Origin: Polytrichum commune
Lineage: Eukaryota; Streptophyta; Polytrichopsida; Polytrichales; Polytrichaceae
Length of the DNA: 64,000 nucleotides
Assembly: GCA_950295325.1 (NCBI GenBank)
Contig: OX485803.1
Location: 51,043,554-51,107,553, forward strand
Direction of reading: 5' to 3'
Shown here: piece by piece, positions 1 through 10,699 of the stretch
Layout: each line of letters begins with the position of its first letter
Numbering within the stretch: the stretch's first letter is position 1
Translations under genes and position numbers: made by a program
Notes under the pieces: generated by a model
Databases searched by the model: none
What the model saw: only the letters and a program-made list of their open reading frames with translations
What the model was told of the DNA's origin: nothing

Positions 1-1900
1 TCGAGGAACATCGCGTATTTTAGCTGCACCTGCAAGAAGAAGAAGAAGAAGAAGTTAAGATAGATGGGTCTTAAGTGGCCCGTTTTCGTAAGCGGACCCC
101 TATGTTTGAGGTTGGGGCGAACCAACCCGTATGCCGGTTTCTTGGAGGCAAGGGTTTAGGCATCCAACAAGGAACGAGTGTATGGGTTGGTTCGTCCAAA
201 TCCTATATTTGATTGGTACGTGGTTCAGTGAGGATCAAAGAGTAAACATCGTAAAGACGCAGGTTTCAAAAGAGATTGGACTACATATTCAGATATTGAT
301 AACTACTCTACACTCAACAATGAACACAATTGGGAGGACCTATGCATCTAGTTACGAGATAAGCAGACACACGCTTCCGATAACCATAACTAAATTAGGG
401 TAGGTTTGTTTTTCAATCCGGTTTCGGTAAATGTTTCATTGTAGATTTGCTAATGCAACATGAGGTTTTGTTGTGTGAATCTGATTGGTAGAAGGTGGAG
501 AACATGAAAAATGAACCAAATAACACCCACATACCTTAGACAACCCTTGTTATTTAGTTACTTTTCTTATTAGGGCACTATTTTTGAATGGCGAGTGCAT
601 GGTTTGATGTGGCTTCAAGGACATATACCAAAAAGTCATGTGTTTAAGAGGATATGTACAAAATATGATAACCATTCTTGGCTCAGTAGTCAACATGATT
701 GGGGGACCTCATGGGGGGGGGGCTCTTTGTTGAAAACCTACATGATGTGCGTGGGTGACTTTGAAATAAAACCCCCTATAGACGAGAAATTTATAGACAA
801 AAATAAATGTATATGTACTTATTTTAGGCTAGAAAACGGACTCATATATTTATACTAAGCTTTTCAATTTAAAGTGATGTATGCCTCCACTACATACATA
901 AAATATACATCATGAAGTAAGTAGGCCTCTACTAGATACATGTAACCCACAAATGTATTTTCCAATGAGAAAGTCGTTGAACATTCTTTTATGCATAGGA
1001 TACAACTCATAAAAATGATGACCCCAAAACACATGTCATTTGGATGAAATAAGATAAATTGGATGAAACAAGCACATTTATTGTCAATGTTTTTTAGAAA
1101 CCTTTGGGGCTCCCTTTTGTACATCACCTTTACGTCAAAATTCTTAATAGCCTTCTTAAATGTACACATTAGGGGAGGAATGGACTCAAAAGGTTGATGC
1201 CCTTGTAATAACCAAAAAAAATAGTTTCTTAATATCCCAAACCCTATAGTACAAGGGCATACCCACGAGCTCACATGGCACATAAGGTGCCACATGGTTT
1301 TGGACCATGGGTCCAAGCCAATGGAGTCATGCTTAGCGTACTCAACCTTGCAGATGTGACTCCAGAAGTACATAGTGGAGGTCACGGCAACATCACAAGT
1401 ACTAAAGGACTACACCATGACAAGTCCACACCCTAACGTGTCAATAGTTTAGTGGTTCCGGTTCCTAGTACCTTTGAGCCGAACCTCATTTTCATTTGAG
1501 TTTTGAAGACAAAATATTGGAGAAAATCCTTTTTTGGGACCCAACTCGTGGGCTCCTTTTGAGTTCATTCCTCCCCTACTGACACTAGAGAAAAACAATG
1601 TTTGTCCCTTATGTTTACTATGCAGCTAATGGCTCAAATCATACCCCTTTCTACACTTACGTCAGTTTGTAGTATGTACATGGTATGAAGAATCCCACCC
1701 CAGGGGAGACCTACATGACCATTTAATGAGCATGAGAATCTTCTACTTTGATAATGAATAAGATACTCATGTGAAGCTCATCCATGAATTAGGAGGGAAG
1801 TGGTTGTGGTGTCATATGATTTGGATTTGCTTATCGCCTTGTACAAATCACATGGTTCACATCCTAGGAGAAGTGGGCTAGTTTTTAATTTTTAAAATAA
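1..1900. repeat. Repeat-rich left edge, no gene recognised
   Basis: GAA triplets (34-54), an R1-type end at about 55-95 and R1 fragments at about 195-350, 540-720 and 1590-1895 fill this stretch. The 173-codon reverse frame at 864-1385 has no recognisable domain and runs into a local duplication (about 880-950), so I do not call it a gene. Confidence 0.45.
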
Positions 1901-1966
1901 AATAAATAAATAAACCATTAAAGAATCATCTCTGCCAAGTAAATTCTGGCATACAACATTTCATGT

Positions 1967-2202
1967 CAGTGCCCAGGAAGTTTTTGGGTTGATATAGTTG
2001 GTCAAGATCCTAGTGATTCTAAATCCAACCGGGTACATGTTGACATCTTCTGGTTTTGCTTTATTCATTTGAAGTATATTCTATCATAGATTCCTCTAAA
2101 ATGACCGGTAATTCTCCTAAAGTCTCCAACTTCAACTGGCTATTTCTCCAACTCAACCGGTTCATCTGCAACTAACTAACCACCGGTTCTCCCCAAGCCA
2201 TG
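1967..2202 (-). mobile_element. hAT-like MITE, copy A
   Basis: A family member whose left end starts CAGTG (1967). It carries the internal blocks AAGATCCTAGTG, CTCTAAAATGACCGGT and CAACTCAACCGGTTCATC, with right end GGTTCTCCCCAAGCCATG. It is flanked by TTTCATGT on the left and TTTCACAT on the right. It lies head to head with copy B. Confidence 0.7.
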
Positions 2203-2210
2203 TTTCACAT

Positions 2211-2436
2211 CTACGATCGGGGAGAACCGGCAGTTAGTTACAGATGCACCGGTTGAGTTGAAGAAATAACCGGTTGAAGTTCAAGACTGCAGGAAAATTA
2301 CCGATCGTTTTAGAAGAATTTATAGAATACACCCCAATTTAATAAAGGAGAACGGAAGGATGTCAACATGTAACCGGTTGGACTTGCAAACACTAGGATC
2401 TCAACCGATTATGCCCAACAATCTCCCCGACCACTG
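2211..2436 (+). mobile_element. hAT-like MITE, copy B, with 8-bp target duplication
   Basis: It starts CTACGATCGGGGAGAACCGG and ends ATCTCCCCGACCACTG, flanked on both sides by TTTCACAT (2203-2210 and 2437-2444), an exact 8-bp repeat. The interior matches the other copies in the same order (AACCGGTTGAAG, ATTACCGATC, TGTAACCGGTTGGACTTG). It is short and non-coding, so non-autonomous. Confidence 0.78.
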
Positions 2437-2950
2437 TTTCACATTATGATGCATTGCATGCATGTGCATGTAAGTTACACATCACCTGACATTTCCTTGG
2501 AATTCCCCATGTCACTTAAGAATAATTATTATCCTGTTGTAAATTCTGGTGAGCTAACCTACAGGCTACAACTGAAGACAATGGCTACAAGACAAACAAA
2601 AGAAAACAAATGTAGAAGATTCTTGAGAATCGGTTTTCCCGCTTAGCCCCGCCTCTCTTGGGATGTTGAACATGCGATTTATGAGAAGATTAGCAAATCC
2701 AAATCAAGGTCATTTTCCTCAAGATGTTTTTGGAGCTCGTTTGAATAATCTAATCTTTTTTGGGGGTGATGAACATTACTAAGTTGTGTCCCTTTGCACT
2801 GTGGGGTCGAATATTTGTTGGGCATTATGTCGCTTTTATTTTGGGTTGCTCCCACATTGTGGATGTGCTTAGCCTAAACATTGAACGTGAGCAATGCTTA
2901 CTGGGGAGAAACGATGGGCAAGGGGGGCTTCGTAATTTTCATCACAGACC

Positions 2951-3177
2951 CAGTGATTGGGGAGATTGTTTGGGCATAATCGGTTGAGATCCTAGTGTTT
3001 GCAAGTCCAACCGGTGATATGTTGACATCCTCCGGTTTTCCTTTATTAAATTAGGGCATATTTTATGAATTCCTCTAAAATGATCGGTGATTTTCCTGCA
3101 GTCTTGAACTTCAACCGGTTATTTCTCAAACTCAACCGGTTCATCTGTAACTAACTGGCGGTTCTCCCCGATCATTG
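2951..3177 (-). mobile_element. hAT-like MITE, copy C, with exact 8-bp target duplication
   Basis: This is the clearest copy, 227 bp. Ends are CAGTGATTGGGGAGATTG and GGTTCTCCCCGATCATTG, flanked by CACAGACC at 2943-2950 and 3178-3185. It defines the family termini: CAGTG/CAATG followed by RTCGGGGAGA. Eight-base duplications with such termini are typical of the hAT superfamily. Confidence 0.82.
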
Positions 3178-3796
3178 CACAGACCGGTACTTGTGTTCGC
3201 ATCAGAATGGTGGCTACTATGTTTCTTAATTCGCCTGAGCATGGCACCTAGGTCGCCTGAATTTTAGCATAGCTATATATTTGACTATAAGTACAATTTG
3301 GTCCACTTGCCTCCCTTTAGAAAGGAAACATGAAATATAGCATAAGAAAATGTTGTGTCTTTCTTCTTGAACAATTATACAAATCCCCTCAATTATGTTG
3401 ATTAATGGACTTAAATTGATTAAGAATTTTTAAGCATGTGGTTCAATTTTTATTTTTTATATTTAGGGTTTAGGGTTTTTTTGATATCCATTCAAAGAGT
3501 TGTACCTAACCACACTTCACTCAAATAAAGGTGTTCAATTAAGACAGTAACCATATTAGACCTATCTCTTCCCAAAACCATGGATGTGAGGCAACCCTGG
3601 AAAATGAAAAATGAAGCCTTGCTTAGATTTCATTAATGTGGATTCCACTGGAATCCTTGCTTGCACGTCACTAAGACCAAGCCTAGCTGTTCCTTGATGT
3701 GCATTTGCATCTAAGAACGAAAAGTGGCATCCGTCCAGGATGTAAATGCAAACCCGGAAAAAACTACCACTCATCTTAGATTGCAACTAGATAAAC

Positions 3797-4190
3797 TACA
3801 ATCAGATAATTGAGTTTGAGAAATAACTGGTTGAGGTTTGAGACTTCAAGAAGATTACCCACCATAGATAAACCAGGTGAATTTGAGAAATAACCGGTTG
3901 AGGTCTAGGGGTTTAGGAAAATTACCAATCATTTTAGAGGAATTCATGGAATATACCTCAACCTAATGAAGAAACACCAAAAGATCACAACATGTAACTG
4001 ATTGGACTTGGAAACACTAGGATTTTGATTGATAATGTTCAAAAACCTCCCCGGTAATTATCCTGAAGTCTTGATCTTCAGTCGGTTAATTCTCAAACTC
4101 AATCGGTTCATTTGTGATGGGCAATTTTCCTGAAGTCTCAAACCTCAATTGGTTATTTCTCAATTGGTTATTTGTAACTATGTAATTGTA
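3797..4190. mobile_element. Rearranged hAT-like MITE copy plus an inverted partial copy
   Basis: 3797-4053 is a + copy with an internal duplication of its AGAAATAACCGGTTGAGG block. 4052-4190 is a partial copy in the other orientation (CCTGAAGTCTTGATCTTCAG, then a repeated CAATTGGTTATTTCTC block). Ends are eroded and no target duplication is visible. Confidence 0.55.
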
Positions 4191-5289
4191 ACTAGCAAAA
4201 AGAATTAGGTGAGAGGTTAAAACGGTTGTTGTCTAATTATATATAACCCTTTGTGCACATCTCTCACATATGCAAGGAGTTTTGCTTCATTTACAGAGCT
4301 TTTCATCCTAGATGTTGTTTGCAGGCATGGTTAATCTCACTATTCCACATCTTCATTTGCATTGCAAATGAAAAAGTGCAAATCCAGATGCAGATGAGGG
4401 ATGAGTGGGCTTGCTCTGATGTCAATAACATTGGAAACCTTGCTTACATATCATTAATGTGGGAAAGGTTACATTTTTAGCTAGATTATGGTGTCTACTG
4501 TGATCACGAGTAGATCACTTAGTGCATTTTAAAAACGACGTGCGGCATAATATAGAGAGGATTAAAATCATTTGAAATAAAAATTATAAAGGAATTCCAA
4601 ATAATGAAGGGGCCATTAAATGTAGACAATCCCATTATAAGTAAGTTAGATGGACATAAAACGTGGGCCATTATTTTTTTGTAAAATTAATATAGGGGCT
4701 GATGATAAGGATCCTAGAAGGTATGTTGCTGGCATGTCCTATGTGATATTTGTGCTGGCATCTCCTATGTGTTTTCATCATAACAGTGTTTGCAATGGTA
4801 TTACTTTGCTATGGTCTCCTATGTGTTTTCTTCATAACTCTGTTTCAATGGTATTACTGTTTGCAGCCTTCTTTGTTTCCATGCTTTCCCTCAACACTCG
4901 TCAATTGCGTTAGGAAGTAGATTAGCTTTTATTACTTAAAAGGAACATAGAGTACAAAAAATTGCAGTGACTTGGACAATATAAGTAATGGAAGGGTGCA
5001 AACAAATGGGCCATTTTTGAAATTTAAGTAATTATAAGGAGGCTTTAATTCAGCCCTTGAAGGTAAATAGCCCCAAAACAAAAAAAACCCCAGCCGCACG
5101 TGGTGCACAAAAATGCCTTAGAGTGATCTACCCGTGACTGTGATAAAAAACACCTAATTTTCAAAAAGTTGAAAAATTAAGAGGTGAAAAGCTAAACCCC
5201 CAAAGCATGGTATAACATTGTAAACCCACACCCCACAAACATGACACATGGCCCTACCACCAAAACACACACATATACCCCCTTAGGTA

Positions 5290-5350
5290 CCCCCCCCCCC
5301 CCCAAACAAGTTATACTACATAGACAACTCATTTGCACCCCCCCCCCCCC
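5290..5350. repeat. Two poly-C runs (14 and 13 bp)
   Basis: C14 at 5290-5303 and C13 at 5338-5350. Further G or C runs of at least 10 lie at 713-722, about 6722-6737, 21098-21109, 30906-30920, 47240-47252, 52044-52060 and 60412-60425. Confidence 0.9.
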
Positions 5351-6690
5351 GACATAGATGGCATTGACAACAACACAGGTTAAGAAGTCTACAATGGTCC
5401 ACTACAAATACACAAGGCCACCAAATTATCCAAATACCCAAATATACTCGGAGTATAAATATATGCATTATTACTTGCAATTGAACACACCAAAGCATTC
5501 ACCACCAACACATTTATTTTCACAAACAATCTCAATGGAATGTATCTTTAACTAAACCACATCTACCACCCCTCCTCTAAAAATAACCACTCGGACAAAC
5601 TCCTTAACTCACGCATTATACACTCCATTAAAACCTCACAACACAACATTACCATTAAAAAGATTAGAGCCCAAGCAAATATCATAGGCAATGACCAAGC
5701 AAGCAAACTCGCCAAGAAAGGAGCACTAGAATCTCAAATCGCCCAACCCCATTCCATCTCATTGGACACCAAACACCATTCTAGCCCTCCATCCTTCCCA
5801 CCTCAACCCAACATGATGGCCTGGTTAGGAACCTACAAGGATATATAGAAAAAGAATACAAACGAGCCCTCATAGCACTAGTCAACAACACCATTCCCAA
5901 CGTCAACAAATGGCCATCTAGTAGAGACCTCCACATACAATGGCCTAACCCCATGGATCACAAATGCATAGATAACACAAGTTCGCAAATTATGATATGA
6001 ACGATACTTAGGAAACTACCCAAAAAAAGACCTTTCTTAAACAAGACACCACCCCTATGTAACCTATGCCCACTTACACAAAACGATTGCCTACACCTGC
6101 TATCATGTTGCACAAATAAACATATAAACAACCTCCGTACCAACTGACATAATAAGGTTGTAAATACATTAGCTAACACTCTCCTCGTCCACTTAACAAC
6201 AAGATGCTTCGCACTTATTAATGGCATGCATAATCCAAAATAAAATACCATACAATACCATATCATCATGGCTACTCCCATGCACATTTTAACTCCCAAG
6301 ATGTAAATGCATAGCCAAGCTACGCCCAAATGTACTATGCATACTAGGCACTACACCCATAGACCAACCTTTGTTAACACCCAACTTAAATATTAAAATC
6401 CAAATCTTCGAGTTCACATATTGCAATGTTTGATTCCCACAAGAAAGCTAGAAAAATATGACATACTCCACTCAACAAGGTTGGACGGTGCTACCCCCAC
6501 AAATCATCACTTCCGGCATTCGGGGTTCCATACACAAGGACATCATCTAGAACCTACTAGGCCTTAGTATCCCACAAAAACAAAATCCAAAAACTAATGG
6601 AAAATTTCTCACAAATTCTTATCCAATACATGACACACATTATACTCAACATAATAATTTATTTATTTAAAAAAATCAAATTTAAAAACA
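5350..6690 (+). mobile_element. Degenerate non-LTR retrotransposon (LINE) ORF2 3' part
   Basis: Broken + strand frames read as the end of a LINE ORF2. At about 5582-5845 there is an RNase H-like stretch (KKIRAQANIIGNDQASKLA, compare the usual IIGNDxADxLA). At about 6040-6170 there is a Cys/His motif (LCNLCPLTQNDCLHLLSCC). At about 6390-6500 the frames resemble IxFxEFTYC, and at 6580-6660 there is SQILIQYMTHIILN near the C-terminus. Stops and frameshifts interrupt it, so it is not functional. An A-rich stretch follows (6650-6760). The 5' limit is uncertain because the poly-C runs at 5290-5350 obscure it. Confidence 0.7.
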
Positions 6691-6896
6691 AGAGCGAATC
6701 CCACTCGAACAAACACCCCCCCTCCCCCCCCCCCCCCAAAAAAAGAACAAAACAAAAAAATCAAAGTATTTACCTTGACACTAACTAAACCAATTATGGT
6801 CCACCTATTGGAAAATGGCTTCAAGCTATCCCAACCCCACGGCCGTGGAAAGGAGATAGCAAACAGACATCGCATGTCAACATACGTAGACATGTT

Positions 6897-7117
6897 GACG
6901 TTCTTTTTCTTCTTCTTTACTTCCAACATAAAAGCCTTGAAATAGTGTGCACGTTTTGTTTTAGCCAATTCGACACCATAATTAGTTGTAAAGATCCCAA
7001 ATTAATGACGTTCTTTTTCTTTTTCTTTACTTCCAACATAAAAGCCTTGAAATAGTGTGCACGTTTTGTTTTAGCCAATTCGACACCATAATTAGTTGCA
7101 AAGACCCCAAATTAATC
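6897..7117. repeat. Tandem duplication, 110-bp unit
   Basis: Two adjacent, nearly identical 110-bp units: TTCCAACATAAAAGCCTTG recurs at 6921 and 7031, and GTGCACGTTTTGTTTTAGCC follows in both. High identity suggests a recent duplication. Confidence 0.75.
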
Positions 7118-7768
7118 TAGTCCAAGTCATTTGAGACCAATTGGCAACAAACATGTAGGGGGTCAAGTTTATGTTGAATGGATGAGAGGTATGTTCATAT
7201 GTGATAATTCCCTCTCTCCCATAGGCCAAGGCTAAATGTCTTGCTATTTAAGCTCGGTCCCACGAATATTATGAGTTTAAAGGTATCTTAACAAGGTCAA
7301 AGGGTCTTGTAACAAGTTGCCCCTATTCAAAATTTTAAATATTCATTTGAAATGGATCCCAATAGACTGATTCGAGGTCTTTGATTCTCTTTCGGGATTG
7401 AATAGGTTAAATATCTACGATTCGATGTTATTAGCTGCATTGATTATGATAAATAGCGTGAAATGTTAGTTGGCTTGAATCTTCAACCACTCATAATATT
7501 CTCACTAGGATTGCAGGCCTAGTTGTGGGCAAGAAAACAATTGAAAGTCGTTGAGAATGAGAAACCCGAAGAGCATAAACTCATTTCCCGAGTCCAAGAA
7601 TCAAGAAAGAAAAGATCACAAATGAAAATGAAGAGCAATTGACATGTGTATGATCACTATGACCAAATGGCTAAGAATTAGAAGATGATCTTCGGCCAAA
7701 TGGGTTCCACCAAACTAAAACATGGTCTTTGGTGATGCTTTTCGAGCAATGAATGGGGAGAACTGGCC

Positions 7769-8083
7769 ACTACAATTAATAGTCCTATTAGTGTGGGTGG
7801 AAAATTAGCATGGGCCACACTAATTTTCTAGTCAAGGTGCAATTAACGTGGGTCCAAGACCCCGGTTCTTCACCCAAGTCTTCATGAAGACTTCCAACCA
7901 ACACATAGAATATTAGTTGTAGGACAAAAGTAGCAAAAAAATTACTACAGCCCACACTAATTCTCTACTAGAAATTTAGCATGGGTTGAAAACAAATGTG
8001 GCCCCCATTAATTCTCATTATGAAAATTAGTGTGGGCTCTAGTAATTACCGTGGCCCACAATAATAGCACTATCTAGTGTAGT
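7769..8083. mobile_element. ACTACACT-end MITE (315 bp)
   Basis: The terminal inverted repeats run ACTACAATTAATAG on the left and, read inward on the other strand, ACTACACTAGATAG on the right. They continue into CTATTA and GTGTGGG blocks. The interior repeats short GTGTGGG/CCCACA inversions and is foldable. No coding capacity. Confidence 0.55.
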
Positions 8084-8280
8084 TATAAACGAATTGGTTG
8101 AGATTGAGAAATAACTCATTGAAGTTCAAGACTTCGGGAAAATTACCGATCAATTTACAAGAAACTATAAAATATGCCTCAAATCAATAAAGAAAACTGA
8201 AAGATGTCAACATGGAACTGGTTGGACTTGGAAACACTAGGATCTCAACCGGCTATGCTCAAAAATCTCCCCAAACATTG
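8084..8280 (+). mobile_element. hAT-like MITE, 5'-truncated copy
   Basis: The interior matches the family (GAATTGGTTGAGATTGAG, AAAATTACCGATC, ATGGAACTGGTTGGACTTGG) and the right end is AATCTCCCCAAACATTG. The left terminus is missing, apparently cut by the ACTACACT-type element that ends at 8083. Confidence 0.6.
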
Positions 8281-8324
8281 TTTTGGAGTCGAATCAATTG
8301 CATAAACTATTGTCCACCATATAT

Positions 8325-8704
8325 AGTAGAGACGCCTATTCCCGATTAGGATCATATTGGCAAACCTTAGAATATGGTAATTTCAATCAGGCACGGACTC
8401 AATTTCAATCAGGTCAGAACCAATAGTATCATGACACATGTCCTGGATTTTGAGTCCTAAAATGAGGAAGAATGAGCCGTTATGGTAGATTCTAAACGTC
8501 GGCAACATATTCAGACCAACTTTTAGCTTCAAAATTTTACAATAATTTTAAATTCAAGGAATAAAATTACCAAAAAATTGCAACCCTCCTTATTTCTATC
8601 TTCCTACATTGAAAATAATAATAACAATAATAAAATTGCACCACTCATACTTCCCCAAACCTGGCACAAAATCTTCTGTGATCGGGCATGGGCGCCTCTG
8701 CTCT
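8325..8704. mobile_element. AGTAGAG-end MITE-like element, copy 1
   Basis: Ends are AGTAGAGACGCC and the inverted GGGCGCCTCTGCTCT. It is about 75-80% similar by eye to 9639-9995 over its whole length (shared: TTCCCGATTAGG, CATGACACATGTCCTGG, CAGACCAACTTTTAGC-like, AAAATTGCAACCCTC). The 146-residue reverse ORF over it looks like noise. Confidence 0.5.
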
Positions 8705-9214
8705 TCTACTAATTTACCTCGTTGAACACGAGCTTTCCACCTTAGGTGGGATTGGTGGGGCCTGCCTCCAATCGCAATTGAACACCTGGCCACGGCCACC
8801 TTTGATAGACCGAGTTCTTGGATCCACTCTAGCTTAACTACAACAAAGTGGCATGAGCATCTAGCGCCTCGATGTTGTTGTAAGCATGCACAAGTATTAC
8901 ATGCACAAGTATAGCATGCACTCGATCGATCCTTCGTTCGAGTCAATAATGCATGACCCAAGCATGCCTTTCTTGCTTGTGTGTTGTTTGTGGACAACGA
9001 AATTCTTAATGACTGGGCTTGCATTTGCATTTGCATGGGAAAATCAAGCTGAAATTAGATAGATAATCAGTGGTGCCAATCGCCTGATGTGAGTCATTGA
9101 ACCGGCCCCTTTGCAATTCTACGTAAGTAGAGTGGAATCGAGCTATGAGTTATGTGCTTTCTCTCCGTTTATTTTTTTTATTTTTTTTATGGTTATTTTT
9201 GTCTTTAATCCTCC

Positions 9215-9545
9215 TTGATTTGATTGGTACATGGCGAGCGGACACTACAAACACACGTGTTACGATGAGACTCGGCGATGTGTTAGAATCTGTTGAGAAG
9301 TTTAGGGTCAACAGTTAACACAATCGAGAGGATCTAGTATGTGATCGTTTGAAGAGAAAAAGAATCTTCATTTTAACCTCTCTCTTTTTGCATCTCAATT
9401 TTTAATTGTGAATTTTTTTGAATGGCAGTCTTTGTGATTTGCAGTTGCTTACTAGGTGAGACGATTTTGGATATGATCTAATGATCAAAATTGCATGTGT
9501 AGTTGGAAGTGTCCACAGTAAGTCCACATATTGTATTGTTGTCGT
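9215..9545 (+). repeat. Dispersed repeat R1 copy
   Basis: Phrases of the family are ATTTGATTGGTACATGG, CACGTGTTACGATGAGA, GTATGTGATCGTTTGAAGAG, GAATCTTCATTTTAACCTC and GTAGTTGGAAGTGTCCA. Opposite orientation to the 13.8-kb copy. Confidence 0.5.
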
Positions 9546-9638
9546 ATGTAAGCCATAGGTGTTCTATGGGTGATTCGTATTGTTAATACACTACTCAAGG
9601 CCTCTCATGGCTCCTTGGTTAATGAAGCAAAAATCTAT

Positions 9639-9995
9639 AATAGAGGTGCTTATTCCCGATTAGGTCCCCATCAGTAATTTATAAGATACCATAAATTCAA
9701 TTAGGTTGGGACTTAATTTCGATCAGGTTAGATCCAATAGTGTCATGACACATGTCCTGGTTTTGAGTCGTTTAAATGAGCGGTTATGGTAAACTCTAGA
9801 CATCGGTAACATGTTCGGACCAACTTTTGGCTTTCACAAATTTACAATAATTTCAATTTAAAGAATAAAATTATCCCAAAAATTGCAACCCTCTTGATTT
9901 TCATCTTCCTACATGAGGAAAAATTACACCGCCTTATACATCTCCAAACCTAACACAAAATCTCTCAAATGATCGGTTATGGGCGCCTCTACTCT
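9639..9995. mobile_element. AGTAGAG-end MITE-like element, copy 2
   Basis: Direct-orientation relative of 8325-8704, with ends AATAGAGGTGCTTATTCCC and GGGCGCCTCTACTCT. Two directly repeated units about 0.9 kb apart could also be taken for LTRs, but they lack TG...CA ends and have inverted termini of their own. Confidence 0.5.
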
Positions 9996-10465
9996 ACATG
10001 TTATTATCTGATCAGTGTGACATGGTGGCAAACGACCGGCCTTTTGTAAATTGAATAGAAAACTTGGATACCCTTCTAACCTGCAACATAAGTTAGCGCC
10101 CATTCATTCGTTGGTTATCGCAAGACTTAAAAAAGGGACTGGGAAACACGTGTCAAGAAACCTTGTTTTGTGGAATGAATTTATCACATAATGGCCTAAC
10201 CTACTCAATTAGTGACACTATATATAGGATATCCTTCACAAATACCATAATCATGTGCTTGCGTCCACATTATTGTGGGTGTTGGGACTTTCGCACTGTT
10301 ATTAACAAGTAGTGTATATATCGGTTGAAGGCTCTAATTTTGGCTATTGCCATGCTGCATTTCGCCCAGTCTATTCCTCAAAACGGTCAGAATTTGTTCC
10401 AGCAGCCTCCTCAGAAAGGCCCCTTCCTATGTCCCAAATGTCCGGTTGCTTTTGACACATTGAGT

Positions 10466-10698
10466 CACTGAAGGGGGAGAACCGACTGCTGGTTATAGAC
10501 GAAATAACCGGTTGAGTTTGAGAAATAACCGGTTGAAGTCCAAGACTTGAGGAAAGTTACCCATCATTTTAGAGGAACCTATGGAACACGCCTCGAATTA
10601 GTGTAAGAAATAATCCGAACGATCACGACATGTAATTGGTTGGACTTGAAAACACTAGGATTTTGATCGATTATGTCCAAAATCCTCCCTGGACATTG
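10466..10698 (+). mobile_element. hAT-like MITE copy
   Basis: Ends are CACTGAAGGGGGAGAACCGA and AATCCTCCCTGGACATTG, with two AAATAACCGGTTGA blocks near the left side. The flanks are not a clean duplication (CATTGAGT versus GGTTGGGT), so this copy is probably older than copies B and C. Confidence 0.65.
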
Positions 10699-10699
10699 G

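Noticed and set aside
864-1385. 173-codon reverse ORF, the longest in the left 20 kb
   Set aside because: No recognisable domain, odd composition rich in Cys, Phe and Met, and its end runs through a local duplication; surrounded by repeats.
1998-2436. Reading the ACCGGTT repeats as copia LTR ends (GGGGAGATTGTTGGGC looks like a polypurine tract plus TGTTGG)
   Set aside because: Both ends of each unit carry inverted CGGGGAGA and several copies have 8-bp duplications exactly outside them, which fits a small DNA element instead.
3460-3482. Telomere-like TTTAGGG repeats
   Set aside because: Only two units within AT-rich sequence; not enough for an interstitial telomeric array.
8596-9036. 146-codon reverse ORF
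   Set aside because: It begins in an MQMQMQ low-complexity stretch and overlaps the AGTAGAG-end element (8325-8704); no domain.
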